Assembly (NCBI RefSeq): GCF_039543525.1
Contig: NZ_BAABJX010000004.1
Location: forward strand, 1-64,000
Length of the DNA: 64,000 bases
DNA from: Algivirga pacifica
Lineage (GTDB): Bacteria > Bacteroidota > Bacteroidia > Cytophagales > Flammeovirgaceae
Direction: 5' to 3'
Shown: positions 34,247 to 43,100 of the stretch, in pieces
Layout: every line of letters starts with the position of its first letter
How positions within the stretch are numbered: position 1 is the first letter of the stretch
Program-made: the position numbers and the translations under genes
Notes under the pieces: model-generated
Seen by the model: the letters and a program-made list of their open reading frames with translations, nothing else
What the model was told of the DNA's origin: nothing
Databases searched by the model: none

Positions 34247-34366
34247 AGTCTTAGCCTCCAGGCTAAGACTTAAACATAGTGGGAGCGTCCTCGCTCCCGT
34301 TTTTAAGGCCTTGAGCGAGGACGCTCAAGTTATGATTTTAGTCGTAGCGAGGACGCTACGACCAGT
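34247..34366. repeat. Cluster of four REP-like palindromes
   Basis: Four hairpins occur within 120 bp. 34247-34270 has arms AGTCTTAGCCT/AGGCTAAGACT. 34281-34298 has arms GGGAGCG/CGCTCCC around TCCT. 34310-34329 has arms CTTGAGCG/CGCTCAAG around AGGA. 34341-34366 has arms GTCGTAGCG/CGCTACGAC followed by CAGT. The spacer of about 280 bp between the alanine symporter and tag genes is largely made of them. Confidence 0.85.
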
Positions 34367-34400
34367 TCTTAGTTCAAATTGACAGCACTGGAGTCGCCCC

Positions 34401-34442
34401 TACCTTTTACCTTTTACCTTTTATCTTTTACCTTTTATCTCA
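34401..34442. repeat. Heptamer tandem repeat (TACCTTT x6) overlapping a gene end
   Basis: Six TACCTTT-type units, two with TATC in place of TACC. The stop codon (34421-34423) and the last few codons of the alanine symporter gene lie inside the array, so its C-terminal residues are encoded by repeat units. Confidence 0.8.
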
Positions 34443-35845
34443 TCCCCCCATTCTTCTTTCCAGGTTTCTGCTCCCTTCATCACTCCTATATGTTTAGGGT
34501 TGAATACAGGGTCAATTCCTTTCTTCTTTTGCTCCATATAATCCCTGAAAGCGTAAGCTACAATAGGCGATAATTTCAAGATGGCATATATATTGGTCAT
34601 GGCCATTAATGCCATAAACAGGTCAGCCAGATTCCATACCAATTCTACCTTGGCTAAGGCTCCAAACACGACCATGCCCAATACCATTGCCCGGTAAATA
34701 TAACGGTAAAGTTTCTTTTTGCTGATAAATTCTATATTCGATTCTCCATAGTAGTAGTTCCCTACTACCGAGCTAAAGGCAAAAAGCATGACACTAACAG
34801 CCAAAAATACATTTCCCCACTCTCCCACTTGAGAAGAGAGTGCTGATTGTGTCAAGGCGATTCCTTCTTTCCCTTCTCCATTCAAATGTTCTCCAGAAAT
34901 TAAAATCAAAAATGCTGAGGCAGAACAAATTAATAGGGTATCCGTAAATACGCCCAAGGTTTGAATTAATCCTTGTTTTACGGGGTGCGATACGTTAGCT
35001 GTCGCTGCTGCATTGGGTGCCGAACCCATCCCTGCCTCATTAGAGAACAGTCCCCGTTTGATCCCATTCATCAAGGCTGCCCCAATAGCTCCTCCTGCGG
35101 CTTGCTGAAAGCCAAAGGCTCCTCCTATAATCTCGGCAATTACAGATGGTATTTTTGTAAAGTTTAAGACGAGTACATAGGATACGACCAGAATATAAGC
35201 CACGGCCATAATCGGTACAATGACCTCAGAAATCACGGCAATGCGACTTACTCCTCCAAAAATCACTAATCCAGTTACTACCGCCAAAGACACTCCTACC
35301 CATAATGGGTCAAACTGAAATGCCTCTGCCATAGCCCCCGCGATCGTATTGGATTGTACCGCATTAAACACAAACCCAAAACAGATTGTAATCAAAACGG
35401 AAAACACGACGCCCAACCCTCTATTCCCCAAGGCCTTTTCCATATAATAGGCGGGACCTCCGACAAACGCATCGGCATTCGGTGCTTTTTCCTTATAAAT
35501 CTGGGCTAAGGTACTTTCCACAAAGGCTGATGCTGAACCTATCAAGGCAATAAGCCACATCCAGAATACTGCTCCTGGTCCCCCCATAATCACGGCAATA
35601 GCGACTCCAGCCATATTACCAGTTCCCACTCTGGAGGCTGTACTGATACAAAATGCTTGAAATGAAGATACACCATGCTTATGCCCAGAGCCCTCCAATA
35701 ATAACTTGAACATATCTGGGACCATCCGAAACTGCACGAGTTTGTTACGGTAGGTAAAGAATACACCGGCACATAAAAGAAGAATAATAAGGATGTATGA
35801 AGCGATGCCATTAAGGCTATTGACAAGGTTTTCTAGTAATTCCAT
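34421..35845 (-). CDS. Sodium:alanine/glycine symporter (AGCS family)
   Basis: A 474-residue inner-membrane transporter with about ten hydrophobic segments. AGCS signatures are present: GTGNMAGVAIAVIMGGPGAVFWMW near the N-terminus, and GAALMNGIKRGLFSNEAGMGSAPNAAATA centrally. It takes up alanine or glycine with sodium. The start at 35845 is normal for the family. The final codons (DEIKGKR) fall within a TACCTTT heptamer array, so the extreme C-terminus may vary between strains. It stands alone between the UbiB-like and tag genes. Confidence 0.92.
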   Translation of the reverse strand: MELLENLVNSLNGIASYILIILLLCAGVFFTYRNKLVQFRMVPDMFKLLLEGSGHKHGVSSFQAFCISTASRVGTGNMAGVAIAVIMGGPGAVFWMWLIALIGSASAFVESTLAQIYKEKAPNADAFVGGPAYYMEKALGNRGLGVVFSVLITICFGFVFNAVQSNTIAGAMAEAFQFDPLWVGVSLAVVTGLVIFGGVSRIAVISEVIVPIMAVAYILVVSYVLVLNFTKIPSVIAEIIGGAFGFQQAAGGAIGAALMNGIKRGLFSNEAGMGSAPNAAATANVSHPVKQGLIQTLGVFTDTLLICSASAFLILISGEHLNGEGKEGIALTQSALSSQVGEWGNVFLAVSVMLFAFSSVVGNYYYGESNIEFISKKKLYRYIYRAMVLGMVVFGALAKVELVWNLADLFMALMAMTNIYAILKLSPIVAYAFRDYMEQKKKGIDPVFNPKHIGVMKGAETWKEEWGDEIKGKR

Positions 35846-35911
35846 GGGTTATTTAAGTTGAGTGGTAATATTTTGTATAGAATCTAAACAAAATATGGTA
35901 TTTATCTCAAC

Positions 35912-37585
35912 CTAATCATTCTTTCTGAAATTCTTCAATATAGACAATAGGATTACCAATAAAATTGAGATAACATACCCCACCATACTGACATAGGGAA
36001 TCCCCCAGGTATTACGGGCCAGATATTGGCTATCTGATGCTGTAACAATAGAAGATCCTAAAAATACAGCAAGCAAAATCAACGTGACATTCAACCTGGA
36101 TACCACCTGATCAATGGTTGTTGTCAATTGCTCTAGCCCTTCTATATGATGGTTAAAAAATAACTTTCCTGTTCTGGCTTTCTTTAGGATAAAACGAAGC
36201 TCTAACGGAAGGTTATACAGTAGGGAAGAAAATTGTAAGAAAGAATAATAAAGATCAGAAGATATGTTTTTGGTTGTAAACTGCTCTCTTAGAAGCTTTG
36301 CCCCATAAGGCCTGATCACTGGAATGATCTCAAAGTCACTATATAGTTTACGTCCAATTCCATCTAGTATCGTTAATGCCCTGAGAATCAAGAACACTAC
36401 CCCTGCCACTGACAATCGATGCCTATAAATCACTTTTTGAAGTCGGGAAACTATATCTCCAATTTCCGTATCATCCCCTCCGTAAACGATAAAATCATCC
36501 ACCAGCTCGCTGAGATCGCTTTCCAGCTCACGGGCATTCTCTACTTCTCCATCATGGGATAACTTTCGTAAGTACACAGATACCCCCTTGGCATCTCCAT
36601 TGGAAAGGCTCACCATAAAATTGGCAAAAGCATACCGCTGGTAACGGCTCATCTTGCCTATCATACCAAAATCCAATAGAATGATTTTCCCATCAGGGCG
36701 CACCAAGATATTTCCCGGATGTGGATCGGCATGAAAATATCCCATCTCAAAAATCTGTTTGAGATAGATTTGTAATCCATGCTTCACGACATGCTTAGGC
36801 TCCAACCCCCACTCCAACAGGCGCTCTTTATCTGTGATCTTACAACCACTGACAAACTCCATCGTCAGGATTTTACGGGTGGATAGTTCTTTATAGGCCT
36901 TGGGAACGTAAAGGTGAGGATCTTTCTCGTATGCTTTCTTGAAGTTGATCAGGTTACGGATTTCAATACGGTAGTCCAGCTCCTCATTCATACTCTTCTC
37001 AAAAGCCTGAACTACCTCTATAGGATTAAGAATTCCATTATTCTTGAAGAAATTCTCCATTAAGCGAATAATATCCATCAACAGCGCAAGATCGGTACGC
37101 ATCTGTTTATCTGCCTCGGGGCGCTGTACCTTAATCACTACATCCTCTCCACTCAACAGCCTGGCACGGTGTACCTGCCCGATAGAAGCTGACCCCAGCG
37201 GCACCTCATCAAAATAAACGAACAACTCATCGATAGATCTTCCTGTTTCTGTCTCTACAATATGACGAGCCAGGTCCACATCTATCGGAGGAACGCTATC
37301 CTGTAATTTCTCAAACTCCCTGATCAGTCCTTTGGGCAAAAGGTCAGGACGGTTACTCAACAACTGGGCAAACTTAATGAAGGTAGGGCCTAACTCCTCG
37401 ATGACCATACGCACACGTTCCCAGCGAGAATAAGCCGTGATTGGCCTATTCCTTCTTGTCCATCCTTCTTTCACAAAACGGTTGAGCTTGGTATTAGTCA
37501 CCACATCCTCAAAACCGTATTCCAAAAGAATCACAATTACTTGCTGTATACGTTGTATGTTTCGTACAGTCCTATCAAAAAACAT
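35912..37585 (-). CDS. ABC1/AarF/UbiB-family atypical kinase
   Basis: A 557-residue membrane-associated protein of the UbiB family. The N-terminal KxGQ-like motif reads FIKFAQLLSNRPDLLP. The Ala-rich loop is SASIGQVHRA, the ATP lysine lies in VVIKVQRP, the catalytic segment is FHADPHPGNI, and the metal motif is LDFGMIG. Two transmembrane helices close the protein (about 505-523 and 533-552). In other bacteria these proteins support isoprenoid quinone biosynthesis; here the quinone is probably menaquinone, so the role may concern lipid handling more broadly. The gene stands alone on the minus strand. Confidence 0.88.
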   Translation of the reverse strand: MFFDRTVRNIQRIQQVIVILLEYGFEDVVTNTKLNRFVKEGWTRRNRPITAYSRWERVRMVIEELGPTFIKFAQLLSNRPDLLPKGLIREFEKLQDSVPPIDVDLARHIVETETGRSIDELFVYFDEVPLGSASIGQVHRARLLSGEDVVIKVQRPEADKQMRTDLALLMDIIRLMENFFKNNGILNPIEVVQAFEKSMNEELDYRIEIRNLINFKKAYEKDPHLYVPKAYKELSTRKILTMEFVSGCKITDKERLLEWGLEPKHVVKHGLQIYLKQIFEMGYFHADPHPGNILVRPDGKIILLDFGMIGKMSRYQRYAFANFMVSLSNGDAKGVSVYLRKLSHDGEVENARELESDLSELVDDFIVYGGDDTEIGDIVSRLQKVIYRHRLSVAGVVFLILRALTILDGIGRKLYSDFEIIPVIRPYGAKLLREQFTTKNISSDLYYSFLQFSSLLYNLPLELRFILKKARTGKLFFNHHIEGLEQLTTTIDQVVSRLNVTLILLAVFLGSSIVTASDSQYLARNTWGIPYVSMVGYVISILLVILLSILKNFRKND

Positions 37586-37783
37586 TTGTTTGTCGTTGCT
37601 TACAAATGAAAAATAGGAAATAAAAAGGGTAGTTAAAAGGGGAAATGAAAATCATTAAGGATGGAATATGATTTTGAGAATACGAAAGAAAGGATGAAGG
37701 AAATTAATTATTACTCTTCATGCTTCACCTTATTTATTTGTTGTAACTTTCACCTTCCTTCGTAGAACGCAATAAACTACGCC

Positions 37784-37811
37784 CCTCTTACCTCTTACCT
37801 CTTACCTCTTA
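37784..37811. repeat. Heptamer tandem repeat (CCTCTTA x4)
   Basis: Four exact CCTCTTA copies end three bases from the complement of the tamL stop codon, so on the coding strand the array starts just after TAA. Upstream, between 37586 and 37783, the sequence is AT-rich with no gene seen. Confidence 0.85.
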
Positions 37812-37813
37812 CC

Positions 37814-40171
37814 TTAGAAAGGATATCCTATAGCAATATGGAACACTGTATTATCCGCTAACCAAGGAAAATCTATATTCTTAATCACCCAAGGATCAGG
37901 TTCTGCTGGATTTCGAAGTGGAATGGCCATATCAAAACGTAGTACGAAAAATATGGCATCGATACGAAAACCCATTCCGGTTCCCATGGCAAGTTGCTTG
38001 TAAAATTCACTGAACTCAAAGGTGGTTCCTTCTCTTGCGGGAAGGCCGTCAATATTGATTTCGTCATTTTTCAGCCATATGTTTCCAGCATCAAAGAACC
38101 AGGCCCATTTTAAGTATTTACTTAAATCATAACGGTACTCTACATTCCCTTCTAGCTTGATATCCCCTGCCCTCAAGGCAAAGTCTGCATTAACATCATC
38201 GGTGGTCCACACCCCTGGTCCTACTCTTCGAGTCTTAAACGCTCTCACACTATTGGCACCTCCTACAAAATACTGTTTGGAAAAAGGTAATGCTTCCGTC
38301 TCTCCTATAGGAATTCCAATACCTGCGAAAACTCTGGAAGCTAAAAGTCCTTTCTTGCTTAGCGGAACAAAATAACGGGTATCAGCGCCTAATCGAACAT
38401 ACCTGGAGAAAGGGACTCCAAAGAGTTCATTTTGCTTCTCCCCCTCTTGTATCAATGACTTTACCCCGTATAATGCATTTCCAGAAGCATCAATAGACCC
38501 TCTGAAAAAGAAGCGGTTCGTATTTTCTACTCCTGGCGTAGAGTTATAGGTATAGGCATACTCCGAGCCAATAATAAACTGATTTCGGAATGTTTGACTG
38601 ATAAATGGAAACTCCTCTATCAGATCATCCAATACATTATCTGGATCATTCTGTATCTGATAACTTATGGCTACAGGATATAAACTGTGACTGGACCTTT
38701 TATTGGATCGCCAATCAAACCCGTACCTCGTATTCACATAGGTCATCAAAAATCGGGGATCGTCACTATTTACACTACTCTCTGGAGGCAATTTAAAATT
38801 ATATTGCTGCAAAGAAACCACGAAGTTGGTCGCAGGCATAGTATTCCCATGATATAACCGCAAAGGAATAGGGGTAACAATACGGGGAACTCTCATCCTC
38901 GTTTCCAAACCATAAATCAGCAAGCGCTCTACAGCACCTTGCTGGCTACCAAACTCCTTTTGCCAACCCACATTACCAGATACACTAAAGACCTCTGCAC
39001 CTCCCAGAAAATTACGGTGTGTCCAAGAAGTATTGAACTCTGGCCCCACAAAACCATTATCCCACTGAGCTGCACCAATCTCGGCTCCAAACGATTTTGG
39101 TGTCATTTGTGACATCTTGAGCTCCACATCCAGAATCCCTTCAGAAGGATCTTCCAGAAGCGAATCCGGACGTTCCTTCAAACTCATATCTACGTAACGA
39201 AAAATACCTAGACTACTGAAGTATTTCAGTGTGGCCTGATGTTGTAACTTGGAATAATAGTCCCCTTCGCTAAATCGCATTCCCCTGGCTGCAATAGGTA
39301 TACGGAAGTTCTTTGGGTCACCCTTATAAAGGAAATCATCCGTTTGAATGGTCTGATGTTTCTTGGATATATTCAATTGATCAATATCATAATCCGGCCG
39401 GATAACAATATCACCTATTCTATATTTCTTGAAGACTCTTTCTTGAATATCTGGTTTTAATTTCAGAAAGAGCATGACCTCCCTATCCCCTTCCGTGCTA
39501 TCAGCCATAAAGTGAATATACTCTGGGTTAAAGTAATAGTAACCTCTATTTTTAAGGTTTTCATCCAATTTTTCCCGTTCATTCCTAAGTTGACTTAGCT
39601 GATAGCGTTCTCCTTCCCATAGGGTACTTCTTTCTTGAAGGATAGAAATATTCTTCTCTAAAGAATTTCGGGCACTATCCAAGGGAGGATAATAAATATC
39701 CTTGAGTGTATATGCGGGGTTATCGACCGTAATCGTATACGTCACTGCTACCTCTTTTTTTCGCAGGTTATGTACCGTATCCATACGGGCACGAGCCCCA
39801 AAATAGCCATTGTTATCCATTCGATTGAGAAGAACATCCGTTAGTTTACTGGCTATATTATCGTTATAAAACACTGGATCTGCTCCTAGCTTGTTTCCCA
39901 ACCACCGTTTAAGGCCTTTCTTCTTAGCAGCCTCTCCCCTTAAACGATACCATACGCCTATTCTACTCCCAAACAGCTCATTATTGGGAGCCGGAGTCAA
40001 TACACTTTCCAGTTCTGCTTGAACAGGTATTTCAATATCAATGCTATCAGGTGTTTCGTAAACAATTGTTGCCCCCGCATAAAATCGTTCCTCACCCTGT
40101 AAATATTTAGCGGCATTACAGGAGGTCAGGAACAGGAACAGTCCTGCGAAAAAGTATCTTATTATTCCCAT
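37814..40171 (-). CDS. tamL: TamL, lipoprotein BamA/TamA-family outer-membrane protein
   Basis: A 785-residue Omp85-superfamily protein. MGIIRYFFAGLFLFLTSC gives a lipoprotein signal with Cys18, the defining difference between Bacteroidota TamL and proteobacterial TamA. POTRA-like domains fill about residues 100-330, and the C-terminal barrel (about 400-785) contains the Omp85 motif RAFKTRRVGPG and a terminal IGYPF with C-terminal Phe. It works with TamB in outer-membrane protein or lipid transport. Its start codon overlaps the tamB stop by one base (TAATG), so translation is coupled. Confidence 0.88.
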   Translation of the reverse strand: MGIIRYFFAGLFLFLTSCNAAKYLQGEERFYAGATIVYETPDSIDIEIPVQAELESVLTPAPNNELFGSRIGVWYRLRGEAAKKKGLKRWLGNKLGADPVFYNDNIASKLTDVLLNRMDNNGYFGARARMDTVHNLRKKEVAVTYTITVDNPAYTLKDIYYPPLDSARNSLEKNISILQERSTLWEGERYQLSQLRNEREKLDENLKNRGYYYFNPEYIHFMADSTEGDREVMLFLKLKPDIQERVFKKYRIGDIVIRPDYDIDQLNISKKHQTIQTDDFLYKGDPKNFRIPIAARGMRFSEGDYYSKLQHQATLKYFSSLGIFRYVDMSLKERPDSLLEDPSEGILDVELKMSQMTPKSFGAEIGAAQWDNGFVGPEFNTSWTHRNFLGGAEVFSVSGNVGWQKEFGSQQGAVERLLIYGLETRMRVPRIVTPIPLRLYHGNTMPATNFVVSLQQYNFKLPPESSVNSDDPRFLMTYVNTRYGFDWRSNKRSSHSLYPVAISYQIQNDPDNVLDDLIEEFPFISQTFRNQFIIGSEYAYTYNSTPGVENTNRFFFRGSIDASGNALYGVKSLIQEGEKQNELFGVPFSRYVRLGADTRYFVPLSKKGLLASRVFAGIGIPIGETEALPFSKQYFVGGANSVRAFKTRRVGPGVWTTDDVNADFALRAGDIKLEGNVEYRYDLSKYLKWAWFFDAGNIWLKNDEINIDGLPAREGTTFEFSEFYKQLAMGTGMGFRIDAIFFVLRFDMAIPLRNPAEPDPWVIKNIDFPWLADNTVFHIAIGYPF

Positions 40172-43100
40172 TACTCTTCTTCCTGTATTATAGTTTCCTC
40201 GTTTTCCTTGTCAATTAATGGCTGATCGTCTGTCGGCTTGGTGTCATCTTCTTTTGGAGGGACCTTTTTCTTATCTTCCGTTTTAGCTGGCTCAGCCTTT
40301 TTTCTTCCTCCCATATCCGTACGTTTCATCCTTCCTTGCATACGTCTTCTCTCCTGCTTCTTTTCAAGGTTCTTTTCAAACAGCTCCTTGAACTTATTGT
40401 ACTTTTTATCATACATCAAAGAGAAACCCGTCTTTTGAACATCTGGAGTAAAATATTCCTTATCACGCTCCCGGAACAATTTCCCTTGTAGCGTTCCATC
40501 TCTTAAGATTTTATACAATAGCTCAAAGTCTGCATAAAATGTCCCTTCATTAGACTGATTCGCATTGGCTGCCTCTTCGCTATTCATATAGGTTCCTCCA
40601 ACACTTACGCTCAAACGATCATTGAACAAGGATTTTTTCACTTTCACACCCACATCAGTCTGTGTTCCCCCACCCGTTTTATCGTAGCTATCCAAATTGA
40701 AACTTAAATCTACTCCTTTGACATATTCACTGGAGAGCTTATTCAACTGATTACTAATCATGGAACTGATTGTTCCTCTTACAATCTCCTCTCCCGTATT
40801 GGCATCCCCACCGGAGACATTGATAAATGAACCTACCATCAACAAAGAGAATACTTGCTTATTCATTTGCCCTTCATCCTCTCTCATTTCTGTAAGTACC
40901 CTTTCAATATTGGAATCCTTTCCATTAACAGATTCCGGATAAGTAATATTAAAAGAGATATCAGGATTCATCACTTCCCCCTCCAGGTTCAAGTATACAT
41001 CAAAAGCTTTTCTCGCCTTATAACGATCAGGATCTGAAACCCTATTCGCCAATAAGGGATAAGGTGGCGTTTTCGCACGATAAATGGCACTGATATCTGC
41101 TGTTGGAGCCATAGGATCCCCTGTCCAGAAGATCCTACTTCCCGGTCGCATATAAAACTCCTTTTTTGGAATCACCTTATAGAAGGTCATTCCATAGGTT
41201 CCTGACTCGATTTCATAAGCGCCAGTCATCACCATATCACCTCCTGATTGCATAGAGAAGTTGAGTTCTCCCCCTCCGGTTTGCTCCAAAGCATCCCCTG
41301 CCTCAGGATCAAGAATAACGGTTACCTTGGTTCCTTTCTGTATCGTAATCTTGGATTTCACATCCAATAGGTATGGATTGGTATCCTGGACAACCAAGGT
41401 GTCTATAGGACGAGAAATATCTATAAACTCCACCACACCTTCTCCTTGATCCAAGGCTGCTACACCGCCTTCCAAATAGACATAAAACAAATCTGTTTTA
41501 CGGTCCACATTAATGGTAGAAGTGATAACCGGATGATCGAGTGTCCCTCTAATTTTTGTTGCATTATCCACCACCAGCAAACCATATAACTCCTGTCCTT
41601 CCAGTGGCTCTTTAGAGTTGACTACCTCAAAATCATCACATGTAATATCAATCTTGAAACGATAATCCAAGAAATCCTGAGTCTCCAATCGTCCATGTAT
41701 GTCCAGGTCATTTCCCGAAGGGTCATGTACCTCAATATGATTTAGGGTAATTCCCTTTTCATCGAACCCTATAGTTCCTTTGGCCACATCAAATCGGCTT
41801 CCGGTCATAAAGAGCCTCATATACATTTGGTCCATTTCTAGTTGCCCCCTGACAAATAATGGAGCAGTTCCCAAGCCCTTCACCTGTATATCACCTTCAA
41901 ACCCTCCTCCTAGTTCTGTCAGATACTCCTGTACAAAAGGCTCCAATGGTTCCAAACTAAGTTCCTCTACTGCTACCTCCAGATTCAATGGTACCTTTTC
42001 CTCAGACAGGTCATAACTACCTTGTAGCTGTATATCACCAATCAGTCCTTTTAAAGCGGTATTAAAAGCATATTTCTCTAACTTATCGTCGTTATTGGCC
42101 TCTAAAGTAAGTGTTCCTACCTCATGTCCTAAAGCTCCCAACTTGGTCCATTCTACCTTTGTCTGTAGTTGTCCATCATAACGGTAATCCACTTCCGTAT
42201 CAAGCACCCCCATCAGCAAGGAGTTTTCTCTTTCCGAAGAATAAGTTATTGTACTGAAATCAACATCCTCCAAGTTTACTCTCAACGTAGAATCCACTCC
42301 TTGTACCACCGTCTGCAATTTCAAAGTTCCTTGCTTGCTTTGCATTTGAAACTGATCAATAAACGGAACCCCCTGTCCAAAACGGACCTCGTTATTTGGA
42401 GAAACCTTCCAGTCCGTCTTATTCAATCTCAAAGAGTCAAAAGACAATACGTATATTCCATCCCGATTTTCCATATCAGAGATGACTTTGAGCCAATAAT
42501 CTGTTTTATCTTTATTCTCTCCGAATACGCCTATATCAACTATTTCATCTTTTGCGGTAATATCAATACTAAAGTTGTTCAATTCTATGGAATCTGATGG
42601 TGCTAGCTTACTCATAAAAAAGCTTGCCTCCAGATGGGAGGTATCTGCGATAACATCCATTCCTAAGGAATCCACTTGTATATCATTGTAGACAACATGT
42701 GGAACCATCATATGGAGCAATAAAGCGTCTTCTTCATTGTCATAGTACCCATTCATAGGTTCCAACGTAATTTCTGTAAGCCCTGGAATTAGTCCCTCTG
42801 TCAGGTAATAGGTATCTTTAGGAATCATCTTAAACTCAATGTGCGTATCTTCATACGCCACTCTTTTCTTCACCAAAGTTGTGTCCAAGCTAAAGTAAGA
42901 ATTGAGTCGATGTGTCATCAAATCAGTTAAGCTATCCAAAGGTACATTTGAACTAAAAGAAAGGTCTAATATATCGGACGTAAATATCGCATTGGCGCTA
43001 TCAGGTGTCAATGTACCACTTAGTGTCATACGATCAAATGCATAGGGCACAGTTCCTCTCTGGAAAACAAAATCTTCAATCACCACATCCAAAGCCATGT

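Noticed and set aside
42169..42597. 142-residue open frame opposite tamB
   Set aside because: It is a shadow of the tamB coding sequence, with no motif and no independent support.
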